A stretch of DNA of 64,000 nucleotides from an uncultured Burkholderiales bacterium (GTDB taxonomy: Bacteria; Pseudomonadota; Gammaproteobacteria; Burkholderiales; Burkholderiaceae_C), in the NCBI GenBank assembly GCA_903932865.1, contig CAIZHQ010000005.1:1-64000 (forward strand). The letters run 5' to 3'. This document shows, in pieces, positions 28,093 through 37,186 of this stretch. The notes beneath the pieces are model-generated. The model was not told where the DNA came from. It was given only the letters and a program-made list of their open reading frames with translations, and ran no database searches. Position numbers and translations under genes: made by a program. Position 1 is the first letter of the stretch, and each line of letters opens with the position of its first letter.

Positions 28093-28108
28093 TTGGTAGT
28101 TGTGAATC

Positions 28109-28909
28109 ATGAACACTGTCAAAACTTTCACACCTATGAAACCCTCTATGCAAATGCTGTGCCGACTTCTGGATCAGGTCACGCTTCGTGGCCTCTGGCT
28201 CGGGGCGGTTTTCTGTTGGTGCGGTGGGCTGGCTTGGGCTGCGGCCCCTGCTTCGCCTGCTGCGACGCTGCAAAAGTCGGTGCTCGATTGGGTGGTGCAA
28301 ACCCAATCGGTCCCAGCCGAGTCGGTGGCGCTCGCCCCGCTGGACCCACGCCTGCAGGTCAAGGCCTGCAGCAGTCCCCTGGCCATGGATCTGCCCTTTG
28401 CCAGCCCCGATACCATCCGCGTTCGCTGCGCCCAGCCGACTTGGCAGCTGTATGTGCGTGTCTCGGTGACCGGGCGCGTGGCGGCGGCCACTGCCCCAAC
28501 CAAGGCCGAGCCCGCCCCGGTGGAGAAGCGTCAGGTGCTTGTGGCTGCCGTCCCGCTGCAGCGGGGCATGAGCTTGACCGAGGCTCATGTTCGGCTGGTT
28601 GATGTCGATACATCCAGCATGCCCGTCAATGTGTTGGAACAAGTATCACAAATACTGCACAGCGAGGTGGTACGCGACGTCCGTCCCGATACCCCGCTGC
28701 GCAGTCAGGACATCCGCCCCACTTTGCTCGTCAAAAGAGGCCAAATGGTGCTGATGTCGATCGGGCAAGCTCAGGGTTTCCAGATCTCGGCCCGGGTGGA
28801 AGCTCAGCAAGATGGTCGCTATGGCGAGCAAATCAAGCTCAAAAACCGCGATTCCGGGCGCATGCTGACCGGGCAGGTCAAAGGCCCCAATCAGGTCCAA
28901 GGGCTTTGA
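28109..28909 (+). CDS. flgA: P-ring assembly chaperone FlgA
   Basis: 266 residues from the first ATG; 257 or 253 if translation starts at 28136 or 28148, which would put the signal peptide (LRGLWLGAVFCWCGGLAWA) at a more usual distance from the terminus. The C-terminal SAF domain (about 140-262) has VLVAAVPLQRGMSLTEAHVRLVDVD and RGQMVLMSIGQAQGFQISARVEA, ending in GRMLTGQVKGPNQVQGL. It is a periplasmic chaperone for FlgI. It heads the plus-strand flgA-flgM-flgN group, divergent from the flgB operon and the LysM gene. Confidence 0.9.
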   Translation: MNTVKTFTPMKPSMQMLCRLLDQVTLRGLWLGAVFCWCGGLAWAAAPASPAATLQKSVLDWVVQTQSVPAESVALAPLDPRLQVKACSSPLAMDLPFASPDTIRVRCAQPTWQLYVRVSVTGRVAAATAPTKAEPAPVEKRQVLVAAVPLQRGMSLTEAHVRLVDVDTSSMPVNVLEQVSQILHSEVVRDVRPDTPLRSQDIRPTLLVKRGQMVLMSIGQAQGFQISARVEAQQDGRYGEQIKLKNRDSGRMLTGQVKGPNQVQGL

Positions 28910-28952
28910 GATCCCAGATGATGAAATTGACGAAAATAAACGCGTGTTGGGC

Positions 28953-28979
28953 TCAAGTTCTAGAATGAGCTGTCGATTC
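28953..28979 (+). promoter_or_regulatory. Sigma-28 promoter of flgM
   Basis: TCAAGTTC, 11 nt, GTCGATTC, 55 nt before flgM. Same architecture as the flagellin promoter; autoregulation of flgM by FliA is common. Confidence 0.7.
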
Positions 28980-29033
28980 TGATTACGAGCGAGGTTTCTG
29001 CTCACCAAAAAGAGACCAGAAAAGAGAACCATC

Positions 29034-29336
29034 ATGACTGATCCCATCTCTAGTTTTCGCCGGGTTGCCCAAATGGACGCGTCCAATCGGCAGGTGTCTG
29101 CGAAGGCCCAGGAGCGCGACGCGGATGTTGCGTCCGAAGGCCTGACCAAGGTGCTGGCGCCCCAGGCGGACGAAGTCAAACTGAGCGCTGTTGCGCAAAA
29201 AGCCATGCAAGAGCCAGAATTCGACCGGGCCAAGGTGGAGGCCATCAAAGTGGCCATCCAACAGGGCCAATACCCCATCGATACGCGCCGCATTGCCGAA
29301 AACTTCATGGCCATTGAAAAAATGATCAAGGAGTGA
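29034..29336 (+). CDS. flgM: Anti-sigma-28 factor FlgM
   Basis: 100 residues, standard. It binds and inhibits FliA until exported through the completed hook. The N-terminus is disordered and Ser/Ala-rich; the C-terminal half has DEVKLSAVAQKAM and FDRAKVEAIKVAIQQGQYPIDTRRIAENFM, the sigma-binding helices. Its presence supports the sigma-28 assignments made elsewhere in the window. Confidence 0.95.
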   Translation: MTDPISSFRRVAQMDASNRQVSAKAQERDADVASEGLTKVLAPQADEVKLSAVAQKAMQEPEFDRAKVEAIKVAIQQGQYPIDTRRIAENFMAIEKMIKE

Positions 29337-29343
29337 TTTGGGC

Positions 29344-29781
29344 ATGAGCCTCAGCCCCACCATGTCTGCCCTGGTCCCACATCACGTCACGATGGATGCC
29401 TGGCTCGACCAAGCGCCAGTGGATACCGCGCGGCTGGCCGAATTGTTGGCACTGGAGTTCGAGGTGTTGAAGGCCCGCGACATGGCGGGCTTTGAGGCTT
29501 TGCAGGAAGAGAGAATCACCATTTTGGAACGCCTGTCCCAAGTTGCCCAATGGGTGGCAGGCCAAGACCCCGTCCCTGTCGCGTGGCAGAACCTGCAGGC
29601 AGACCTGTTGCAGTGCAAACAAGACCATTTGCGCAATATCCAACTGCTCCAACGCCAGTTGCAAGCCGTCAAGGGGGCATTGCAAGCCCTCCAGGGCGAG
29701 TCGGCCGCCACGGTCGACCTGTATGACCGACTGGGCCAAGTCTCCCGACGTCGCGGTGTCAGCCCCTTTTTGGACGCCTGA
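29344..29781 (+). CDS. flgN: Flagellar chaperone FlgN
   Basis: 145 residues from the ATG (a TTG two codons earlier is possible; AAGGAG at 29328-29333 can serve either). Helical protein with the FlgN pattern: LLALEFEVLKARDMAGFEALQEERITIL in the middle and KQDHLRNIQLLQRQLQAVKGALQAL towards the end, finishing LYDRLGQVSRRRG. It keeps FlgK and FlgL export-competent. It follows flgM by 7 nt. Confidence 0.88.
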   Translation: MSLSPTMSALVPHHVTMDAWLDQAPVDTARLAELLALEFEVLKARDMAGFEALQEERITILERLSQVAQWVAGQDPVPVAWQNLQADLLQCKQDHLRNIQLLQRQLQAVKGALQALQGESAATVDLYDRLGQVSRRRGVSPFLDA

Positions 29782-29829
29782 GTTTCTGCTCCGCTGTTCT
29801 GGTGACGGGCTGGCGAGTTCCGTCTTGGT

Positions 29830-31191
29830 TCACCCGCTGCGCTTGACCGAGGCAGTCCAGGGCGTGAAGGCCACAGCCGCAGCGGTCACAAGCCCATACA
29901 GCAGCATGGCCAAGGCCACCAGCATATAAAAATTGTCCGCTGTGCCTTGGTGTTGCGCCAACCACCAGCCTGCGCCCGCCACCAACACCAACCGCACCGT
30001 GCCCGCCAGCACTGGCCCAATGACCTGGCCTGCGCCTTGCGATGCAAAGTACAGCGTGAGGCCCAGGCCAAAGAAAGGGAATGCAGGCCCGGCCGTCACC
30101 AGGTATTGCCTTGCATAAGCCAGCACCGCCTCGTCTTGCGAGAACAGTCGCGCCCACACATCGGGGGCGAACGTGACCACCGCGCCGATCAACCCCAAGT
30201 TGAATGCTGAGGTGCCTGCGGCGATCCAGGCCACCCGTCGGGCCCGAGCCACCTGGCCCGCGCCCATCGCCATGCCCACCATGGGCACGGCGGCCACGCC
30301 GATGCCAAAGGCGATGGGAATCAACAAAAACTCGAGCCGCTGGCCGATGCCGTATCCAGCCAGCGCTTCGGTGCCCAGTTGCGCCAGCAGGCCGGTAAAA
30401 ATCAAAATGGCCAGCACCGATTGCACGGGCGACAAGCAGGCCACGGCGCCCACCCGAAGGATGTCGGCCAACAAGGTACGCTGCAGAACAAAGCCTTGCA
30501 CATGCAGCGTCAGTCGCCCCTGGCTGCGAATCAGGTACCAAAGAAAATACAGTACGCCCGCCGCGGTGGCCAGGATGTGTCCCAGGGCCACCCCCACCAT
30601 GCCCAGGGCGGGAACGGGTCCGGCCCCCAGGGACAGCACACCGCTCAGCGCGATTTGCAAGAACGCTGTGGCCACCAGCGCCAAAGAGGGCGCGCGCATG
30701 TTGCCTGTGCCCCGCACAATGGAGGCCAGCGTGTTGATCAGCCAAACCAACACGGCCCCGGCAAACAGCACTTGGCCGTATTGCACCGCCTGCAGCTGCA
30801 CCGCACCACGCCCGCCCAATAGCGCATAAAGGTCAGGGCCCCACAGCAAGAAGAGGGCGCTGTAGATCAGACCTGCGCCCAGGCCAATCAGCAAGGCGTG
30901 TTGCACCAGCTTGTCTGCGCGCTGCAGGTCTGCAGCACCCAGGGCTCGGCTGATGGCCGCCGACACGCCCCCGCCCATGGCCCCGGCCGACATCATTTGG
31001 GTGAGCATGGCAAACGGGAACACCAAGGCCATGGCCGCCAACGGCGTGGTGCCCAGTCGGCCCACGTAATAGGTTTCGGCAACGCCCACCAGCACGGTCA
31101 TCACCATGGCCAGCACATTGGGTGCGGCCAAGCGCAGCAAGGTGGGCAAGATGGGCGCCGAGAGCAGCCTTTGCAAATCGGGTGTGCTCAT
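29830..31191 (-). CDS. MATE family efflux transporter
   Basis: 453 residues and about 12 hydrophobic segments. Two homologous halves each start with a MatE domain: PTLLRLAAPNVLAMVMTVLVGVAETYYVGRLG at about 15-46, and the second half from about 240 with GYGIGQRLEFLLIPIAFGIGVAAVPMVGMAMGAG. It should expel cationic drugs or metabolites in exchange for Na+ or H+ across the inner membrane; the substrate cannot be told. It ends 48 nt from flgN, tail to tail. Confidence 0.9.
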   Translation of the reverse strand: MSTPDLQRLLSAPILPTLLRLAAPNVLAMVMTVLVGVAETYYVGRLGTTPLAAMALVFPFAMLTQMMSAGAMGGGVSAAISRALGAADLQRADKLVQHALLIGLGAGLIYSALFLLWGPDLYALLGGRGAVQLQAVQYGQVLFAGAVLVWLINTLASIVRGTGNMRAPSLALVATAFLQIALSGVLSLGAGPVPALGMVGVALGHILATAAGVLYFLWYLIRSQGRLTLHVQGFVLQRTLLADILRVGAVACLSPVQSVLAILIFTGLLAQLGTEALAGYGIGQRLEFLLIPIAFGIGVAAVPMVGMAMGAGQVARARRVAWIAAGTSAFNLGLIGAVVTFAPDVWARLFSQDEAVLAYARQYLVTAGPAFPFFGLGLTLYFASQGAGQVIGPVLAGTVRLVLVAGAGWWLAQHQGTADNFYMLVALAMLLYGLVTAAAVAFTPWTASVKRSG

Positions 31192-31198
31192 GTGATGG

Positions 31199-31537
31199 TC
31201 AACCTGACTGGCCCGGGGCGGGCGCTTGCAAGAGCTGGTCCATGGGCCACTGCAGCAACTCGGCCAGGCGGCACACCACCCAGCGGGCCTCGCCAGGCGT
31301 GACCACGGCAGGCTCGGCCAGCAGACCGGCTTCGCATTGCGCCAGCACCAGCTCTTCGGTGATGCCCAAGGTGAACTGCATGTTGGCGGCTTTTTCTGTC
31401 AGCAGGTTGGCCAGGTCTTCGCACAGCTCGTAGCGCGCCGCCAGATCGCGCTGGCCCATCGTGGGCTTGATCTTGCCGGGCGGCACGTACAGCGCCATGA
31501 AGGAGGGGGGAATGTGGATCTGGAATTCTTCGGTCAT
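31199..31537 (-). CDS. Conserved small hypothetical protein
   Basis: 112 residues beginning MTEEFQIHIPPSFMALYVPPGK. Similar short proteins are found in many Burkholderiales and are sometimes labelled as ATPases with chaperone activity, but no Walker motif is visible here. The middle, LAARYELCEDLANLLTEKA, is predicted helical. No signal peptide or membrane segment. It lies 7 nt before the MATE gene and is probably co-transcribed with it. Confidence 0.7.
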   Translation of the reverse strand: MTEEFQIHIPPSFMALYVPPGKIKPTMGQRDLAARYELCEDLANLLTEKAANMQFTLGITEELVLAQCEAGLLAEPAVVTPGEARWVVCRLAELLQWPMDQLLQAPAPGQSG

Positions 31538-31612
31538 GGCGTGGTGGGGCGTACTGGGTGTGCATTAACGCACAGACGCGGCTGCGGGGTGGTGACGTGG
31601 TGGCAAAGGGTC

Positions 31613-33016
31613 TCAAACGAGCAGCTGCCACACCAGCCCCAGCGCCGTGCACAGGCCCAGCAGCTTGAACACGCTCAGTTGCCTGCGAATCAGCAACCAA
31701 GTGGCCAGCAGCGTCAGCGCCAAAGCCCCCAGATCGGGCAGCATGTGCCAGCCACCGGGCAGCCAGGTTTGGCGTGCAAACACGCCCGCCAGGTGCACGA
31801 TCACGCCGATCACGGCGGCCATGATGCCCTGCAAGGGCCCGGCCAAGGAGGGCATATGGCGTGTGGACTCCACCAGCGGGCCGCCTGCCAAAATGAACAC
31901 GAAGGAGGGCAGGAAAGTGAACCAGGTCACCACGCAGGCCGCCACGATGCCGCCCAACACAGGATGGCCCAGCAAGGCCTGGCTGTGTCCGCCCAAAAAA
32001 CCCACAAACGCCACCACCATGATCAGCGGCCCTGGTGTGGTCTCACCCAGTGCCAGCCCGTCCATCATCTGCGCCGCCGTCAGCCAGCCATACTGGCCCA
32101 CGGCCGTTTGCGTCACAAACGGCAGCACCGCGTAGGCGCCGCCGAAGGTGAGCAAGGCCGCTTGCGTGAAAAAGCCGCCCATGAGTGTGAGCGTGTGGCC
32201 CAGCCCGAACACCAGCGCAATCAGGCCTAGGCTCACGGCCCACAATCCCACCCCCCAGGCCAGCGCCCGCACCAGTCGCGGGTGGCTGTAGTTCGTGTGC
32301 ACGGGTGGGGGCGTGTCGTCGTCCAGCCAAGCCGGGGCCGGACGGGTGACGTGGGGGGGCCTGGTTTCATTCGCTTCGGGTAAGGGGGTGTGCGGAGCAG
32401 CCATGGCACTGCTGGTGGGCTTTGGGCCAGCCTGGGTTTGGTCCTGAAAACCCTCCGCGGGCTGACGCGACATGCAATACCCTGTGGCCGCAGCGCCCGC
32501 AATGATCCACACAAAGGGCAGGCCCCAGAGCATGCCCAGCAAGGACAACACCGCCAGTGTCCATAACCAGCGGGCCTTCAAGGTGCGCAGTGCCAAACGG
32601 TGCGCAGCTTGCAACACCAGTGCGGTGACCGCGGGCTTCAGGCCCCACAGCAGCGCTTGCCCCCAAGGGTGTTGCCCCCAGGCGGTGTAGGCCCAGCTCA
32701 GCACGATCAGCAGCACCAAAGACGGCAGGACAAACAAGGCCCCAGCTGCGATGCCGCCGCGTGCGCCGTGCATCAACCAGCCGATGTAAGTGGCCAGTTG
32801 CTGGGCTTCAGGCCCAGGCAGCAGCATGCAGTAATTGAGTGCGTGCAGATAGCGCTTTTCTGAAATCCAGCGGCGGTGCACCACCAGCTCTTCGTGCATC
32901 AGCGCGATTTGCCCGGCCGGGCCGCCAAAGCTCATGCAGCCCAGCCAAAACCAGAACTTGATCGCCGCCCTGAAGCTGGGCACCTCGGGTGCGTGCAAAG
33001 CCTGCGGGGTGTTCAT
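31613..33016 (-). CDS. chrA: Chromate transporter ChrA (long, two-domain CHR family)
   Basis: 467 residues with two CHR halves. The first has FWFWLGCMSFGGPAGQIALMHEELV (about 22-46) and YCMLLPGPEAQQLATYIGWL. The second repeats the theme with LTFGGAYAVLPFVTQTAV and GLALGETTPGPLIMVVAFVGF. A hydrophilic insertion (about 195-240), rich in Pro and Thr, separates them. It expels chromate from the cytoplasm. It starts inside the last codons of the upstream small gene (4-nt overlap). Confidence 0.93.
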   Translation of the reverse strand: MNTPQALHAPEVPSFRAAIKFWFWLGCMSFGGPAGQIALMHEELVVHRRWISEKRYLHALNYCMLLPGPEAQQLATYIGWLMHGARGGIAAGALFVLPSLVLLIVLSWAYTAWGQHPWGQALLWGLKPAVTALVLQAAHRLALRTLKARWLWTLAVLSLLGMLWGLPFVWIIAGAAATGYCMSRQPAEGFQDQTQAGPKPTSSAMAAPHTPLPEANETRPPHVTRPAPAWLDDDTPPPVHTNYSHPRLVRALAWGVGLWAVSLGLIALVFGLGHTLTLMGGFFTQAALLTFGGAYAVLPFVTQTAVGQYGWLTAAQMMDGLALGETTPGPLIMVVAFVGFLGGHSQALLGHPVLGGIVAACVVTWFTFLPSFVFILAGGPLVESTRHMPSLAGPLQGIMAAVIGVIVHLAGVFARQTWLPGGWHMLPDLGALALTLLATWLLIRRQLSVFKLLGLCTALGLVWQLLV

Positions 33017-33393
33017 GACTGCTCGAACTGGTTGCGAAAGGCCTGCACAAAACCAGGCGTGCCACTCAAGGTCAGGCTCAGCGAGAGGCTTTGCGTGTCG
33101 AACGGCTCGGGCAATAAGCTCAGTTGCCCCGTGCTGGGCACAAAGCGGGGCATGGCCACTTGGGGCTTGCCGCCGTGGCTCAGCAGCGTGACCTGCAGGT
33201 CAAAGTCCCAGTTGGCACCGTTTTCCAAGGGGCCGGGGCCTTCGTGGTCAAAGCCGTGTGCCCAGCGCAGCACCTGCGCGACCTCTTGCAACAAAGCCGT
33301 GTTGTGTTGGGGCGCAGGTTGCGCCAGGGCATCCCAGCAGACCACGCCCTCGGCATCTTCGCTGCAGTCGAAATCAAGCAATTGCAAATTCAT
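33013..33393 (-). CDS. Conserved hypothetical protein coupled to chrA
   Basis: 126 residues, function not recognised. It starts MNLQLLDFDCSEDAEGVVCWDALAQP and is acidic; the pattern of alternating hydrophobic residues (NWDFDLQVTLLSHGG, QSLSLSLTLSGT) suggests a beta-sandwich. No signal peptide. The stop overlaps the chrA ATG (ATGA), indicating translational coupling. Confidence 0.7.
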   Translation of the reverse strand: MNLQLLDFDCSEDAEGVVCWDALAQPAPQHNTALLQEVAQVLRWAHGFDHEGPGPLENGANWDFDLQVTLLSHGGKPQVAMPRFVPSTGQLSLLPEPFDTQSLSLSLTLSGTPGFVQAFRNQFEQS

Positions 33394-33540
33394 GCGTCCG
33401 TTCCATGCGTCTGTTCAGCAAACCCGCCTCAATTGTGAGCTCAATTTTCAGCTCAATCGGGGCTGTTCGATGGCCGGATCCGGTTGGATGAGCCATTTCG
33501 GTGGCTCAGCGGCAGCCTTGGAGGGCGGCGCTTGTCAGCC

Positions 33541-34602
33541 TTAAACCGTGGCAATCGGCGTGGCCGGTGAGCCAATGGCTCCGGGCAGCCGCAAGGGCGG
33601 GGCGGTGAGCAAAAAGCGGCTTCGGCCGTTCTGGCGCAGCCAGTCGGCCAAGGGGGTGAGGTGCCAGATCTCTCCCAGGTGCACGCCCAGCTTGAACAAA
33701 CAATGCTCGTGCAAAGGCAAAGCCGCGCAGCTGCCGGGGCGGGGCGAGGCGGGCAAACCTTCCACCGCGTAGTTGTCGGCGATCAGGGCCACCAGGCCCG
33801 AATCGGTGATCCATTGCAGCAGTCGCTCGTCGCGCCCCTCCAGCACGGCGCAGGCGTTTTCGACTGCGTGCGGGTCGGGCTGTTTGTTCATCTCCAGCAG
33901 CATCTGCGCAAAGCCGGTGTGCAGGCACACCATGTCGCCAGGCTCTACCACCACGTTGTCCTTGCGCATGATGTCCATCAGCAGTTCGTAGCCCACCCGC
34001 ACCCGCTCACGGCCCAGATGCGCATGCAGGTCGATCATCACCGCACGGCCTTGCACGCAGCGCTCGGACATTTTTTCGATGCCCAGCGCCTTGGCCGAGG
34101 ATGTTGATTCGCGGGCGATCTCCGGAAAGCCAAAAATGCCAGCACCTTCGCTGCCGCTCGGCCCCACCACATCGGTGCCAGCGCGAAAGCCGTTGTAATA
34201 CACCGGTTCGGGCATGCCGTCGCCATTGGCGTCGAACATCGAGCCCACATGCGCCAGGCTGTCCCACTGGGTGCTGTACTGCAAGTGCATGATCACCAGG
34301 TCGTCGCACACCACATCGGTGCAAACCGGGTCGTCACACCACAGTTGATAGTTCATGTTGGGCTTGCCCTCGCGCACCGTCGGTCGCAGCACCGGCGGCT
34401 GACGCCTGGGGTTGAGCACATTGCCACCTGGAAAATCCAGCGGCAGGCTCAGGTTGAAGGTCTGCCCGGTGCGCACCTCGTGCATGCCTTGCAGCACTTT
34501 TTGGGGGGTCAAGAGGTTCATGCGACCGCATTGGTCGTCGGGGCCAAATTCGCCCCAGTTGGAGCCAGGGGGGCGCTGTTTCCAGCGTTGAGAAGAAGAC
34601 AT
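33541..34602 (-). CDS. Cyclase-family (kynurenine formamidase-like) metal hydrolase
   Basis: 353 residues from the ATG at 34602, chosen because AGGAGAG lies 7 nt upstream; the open frame extends further without a ribosome site. It has the Cyclase domain: GPDDQCGRMNLLTPQKV near the start, LQYSTQWDSLAHVG at about 115-128 in place of the usual HxGTHxDxPxH, and YAVEGLP plus LPLHEHCLFKLGVHLGEIWHLTPLAD near the end. The first His of the metal motif is replaced by Gln, as in a subgroup of this family. The substrate is probably an amide or cyclic ester. It follows the SDR-EamA pair. Confidence 0.85.
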   Translation of the reverse strand: MSSSQRWKQRPPGSNWGEFGPDDQCGRMNLLTPQKVLQGMHEVRTGQTFNLSLPLDFPGGNVLNPRRQPPVLRPTVREGKPNMNYQLWCDDPVCTDVVCDDLVIMHLQYSTQWDSLAHVGSMFDANGDGMPEPVYYNGFRAGTDVVGPSGSEGAGIFGFPEIARESTSSAKALGIEKMSERCVQGRAVMIDLHAHLGRERVRVGYELLMDIMRKDNVVVEPGDMVCLHTGFAQMLLEMNKQPDPHAVENACAVLEGRDERLLQWITDSGLVALIADNYAVEGLPASPRPGSCAALPLHEHCLFKLGVHLGEIWHLTPLADWLRQNGRSRFLLTAPPLRLPGAIGSPATPIATV

Positions 34603-34738
34603 GCAAGACTCTCCTGTGATGACTGCCCATGTGCAGAGCGTGTGTATGCCATCTTGGGCGCTGGGTGGCCGCTTGTGTGTCACCGAGCTGACTGATCGGC
34701 CAAAGAGCCCAGCCGCTGCCGCTCGCGTTTTCAGGCGC

Positions 34739-35629
34739 TCATTTTGAGCTTGGGCCCTGGAACTCGCGCCACAGCAAATACAGGCCGCTGGCCACCACCA
34801 CCAAGGCGCCCAGCACCACGGCCAGGTCGGGCACTTGGTCAAACACCCACCAACCCAACACGGTCATGTAAATGATTTGCTGGTACAAAAACGGGCCCAG
34901 CACCGCCGCCGAAGCATAGCGGTGCGCCACGGCCACAAAGTAGTGGCCAACGCCGCCGCACAAACCAGCCAGTGCCATCACGAACCACTCGAGCAGTGTG
35001 GCCGGGTGTTGCCATTGCCACAGAGCAAAAGGCGTCAACACCAAGGTGGCCACCACCGCCGAGGTCAGTTGCGTGGTGGCCGGGTTTTCGCTGCTGGCCA
35101 AGTAGCGCGTCATCATGTTGAAAAGCGCATACAAAATGGCATTGAGCGCAGACAGCAAGATGGCCGGATGAAAGCCCTGGCTGCCCGGGCGGATGATGAC
35201 CAGCACGCCCGCAAAGCCCACCGCAATCGCCAGCCAACGTTTGGCGTCCAGCCGCTCGCCCAGCCACCAGGCTGAAAGCAAGGCGATCAAAATTGGCACG
35301 GAAAACTGCATGGCCCCGGTCTCGGCCAACTGCAAATACTGCAAAGCCCAAAAATTGAGTGCAGTCATAGACGCCAGCATCAACCCGCGCAGCAGCTGCA
35401 AACGGGGGTGCCGCCAGCGCAGCAAATCCCCTTTGACCGTGGGCGCAAAAACCGCGATGGAAAACAGCGAATGCGTGAGAAAGCGCATCCACACCACTTG
35501 CATCACGGGCAGGGTGAGCACCAGCCACTTGGCCGAGGCGTCGAGCACCGCAAACATCAAGGTGGTGACCGTCACCAGCGCAATGCCGATGCGCCGGTGC
35601 TTGGCGCTGTCGCTGAAAAGCTGGCTCAT
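34739..35629 (-). CDS. EamA/DMT family transporter
   Basis: 296 residues with ten hydrophobic segments in two EamA repeats (about 15-145 and 155-288). The end of the first repeat reads LSAWWLGERLDAKRWLAIAVGFAGVLVI. A metabolite exporter of the inner membrane; substrate unknown. It is 10 nt downstream of the SDR gene and co-oriented with it. Confidence 0.88.
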   Translation of the reverse strand: MSQLFSDSAKHRRIGIALVTVTTLMFAVLDASAKWLVLTLPVMQVVWMRFLTHSLFSIAVFAPTVKGDLLRWRHPRLQLLRGLMLASMTALNFWALQYLQLAETGAMQFSVPILIALLSAWWLGERLDAKRWLAIAVGFAGVLVIIRPGSQGFHPAILLSALNAILYALFNMMTRYLASSENPATTQLTSAVVATLVLTPFALWQWQHPATLLEWFVMALAGLCGGVGHYFVAVAHRYASAAVLGPFLYQQIIYMTVLGWWVFDQVPDLAVVLGALVVVASGLYLLWREFQGPSSK

Positions 35630-35639
35630 CGGGCCGAGC

Positions 35640-36407
35640 TCAGCGTTTGGGCGGTGTCTCTAGCCCGCCCGTGTAAAAGCGGTTGAAGGTGGGCGAGATG
35701 ATCAACTCGTTGATGCAGGTGCGCTCAGGCATCTGCGCCACAAACAAGATGGCCTGGCCCATGTCTTCGGCTTGCACCATCAATTCTCGCTGCTCAGCAG
35801 ACGGCGGCACGGGCCGTTTGTCCAGAATGGGCGTGGCCACTTCGCCGGGCAAGAGCGAGGTGGCGCGGATGCCGTGCGTGCACTCTTCCATGTTGATGGA
35901 CTCGGTCAGGGCCAGCACGGCACGTTTGGTGGCGTTGTAAGCCGGGCCGGTGAGCTTGGACGCATACAGACCCGCCCAAGACGACACATTGATGATCAAG
36001 CCGCCTTGCTGCTGGCGCATGGCGGGCAAAACCGCATGCACGCAATAAAACAGGCCCGACAAGTTAATGGCGACCACATCGTCCCAGGCTTCGGGCGTGA
36101 CCACGTCGAAATTGCGCTTCGTGGCATTGGTGCCCGCGCTGGTCACCAGGATGTCGATACGCCCATGTTTGTCCAAAATGTGGTGTGCTGCTGCCTTGAC
36201 GGCGTGCTTGTCGGCAACATCCAGCAGCAAGGCCTCGGCACTCCCCAGGGCCTGCAGCGAGGCCAAAGCGCTGGCGTTGGTGGCGGCGGTGCGGCCTGAA
36301 ATCACGACATGGGCTCCGGCTTGGGCCAGCGCCATGGCGCCAGCCAGACCGATGCCGCTGCCCCCACCGGTGATCCAGGCGATTTGGCCTTTGAGGGATG
36401 TTGACAT
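35640..36407 (-). CDS. Short-chain dehydrogenase/reductase
   Basis: 255 residues from the ATG at 36407 (AGGAG 8 nt upstream; the frame extends further but without a ribosome site). Classical SDR: cofactor motif TGGGSGIG (14-21), SAGTN (about 90), catalytic Ser in INVSSWAG, Tyr and Lys in GPAYNATKRAV (YxxxK). No Asp/Arg motif clearly decides NAD versus NADP. First gene of the SDR-EamA-cyclase run. Confidence 0.92.
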   Translation of the reverse strand: MSTSLKGQIAWITGGGSGIGLAGAMALAQAGAHVVISGRTAATNASALASLQALGSAEALLLDVADKHAVKAAAHHILDKHGRIDILVTSAGTNATKRNFDVVTPEAWDDVVAINLSGLFYCVHAVLPAMRQQQGGLIINVSSWAGLYASKLTGPAYNATKRAVLALTESINMEECTHGIRATSLLPGEVATPILDKRPVPPSAEQRELMVQAEDMGQAILFVAQMPERTCINELIISPTFNRFYTGGLETPPKR

Positions 36408-36647
36408 GGAGGGCTCCTGTTCCAGTGATTGAGGGGGGGTTGGCCGATGGGGCCGATGGGGCAGTTTGGGCCTGCAGTGCCTGTATTTAAGCAGCCTTTG
36501 CGCTCTGGCCTGCTGCTCAGGTGACAAGCGGTGATTGGGCAAACAGAACCCGTCGTGATGAACAGGCGTTCCATCGCGCCCAGTTTGTCTGTGCTGATGA
36601 AGCATGCGATTTGCGTATGATCCACGTTCTGAACGAATGGACATGTT

Positions 36648-37100
36648 ATGAGTAACTTCGCATCACAGTTGAAAACAGAGATTTCACGCATCGCCAAAAA
36701 AGAAACGCGCACGCAAGCGGCGGTTCTGAAAAAGGCCCAAGCCACGCACCGCGCCGAGATCGCCGATCTCAAAAGACGCATCGCCAGCCTGGAAGCCGTG
36801 GTGCGCCGCTTGGCCAAAACCTCAGCCCGCCCCAATACACCCCCCAAGGAAGAAGACGAGCCCCAGGGCTTGCGCTTTCGCGCCGATGGCTTTGCGTCCT
36901 TGCGCAAAAAATTCGGTTTGTCAGCCGTTCAAATGGCTCAGTTGCTGGGCGTGTCCAACCAGTCGGTCTACCACTGGGAGACGGGCAAGTCCAAGCCCCG
37001 CGCTGCACAGCTTCAGGCCATCGCGGCCGTGCGCAAGCTGGGTAAAAAAGAGGTGGCGCAGCGCTTGGCTGCGCACGCACAGGAACCTGCTTCGAAATAA
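36648..37100 (+). CDS. Coiled-coil XRE-type DNA-binding protein
   Basis: 150 residues. The N-terminal half (about 5-60) is a charged helix with heptad-like spacing (RTQAAVLKKAQATHRAEIADLKRR). The C-terminal half is an HTH_3/XRE domain: SLRKKFGLSAVQMAQLLGVS then NQSVYHWETGKSKP (about 83-116). A dimerising regulator or nucleoid-type protein. It stands alone between two divergent or convergent metabolic operons, with no obvious target in view. Confidence 0.85.
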   Translation: MSNFASQLKTEISRIAKKETRTQAAVLKKAQATHRAEIADLKRRIASLEAVVRRLAKTSARPNTPPKEEDEPQGLRFRADGFASLRKKFGLSAVQMAQLLGVSNQSVYHWETGKSKPRAAQLQAIAAVRKLGKKEVAQRLAAHAQEPASK

Positions 37101-37186
37101 GGGGCTCAATGGGCGCGTGGGCCCCGAAGTGCAGAAGTGCCTTGGGCGGTCTGAATTCACTTTCTGACCCCGAACTGTGCTCGCCG

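Noticed and set aside
28052-28642. N-terminal extension of the LysM-transglycosylase frame across flgA
   Set aside because: It is antisense to a well-conserved flgA, His/Arg-rich and of low complexity; the protein-like part begins at 28051.
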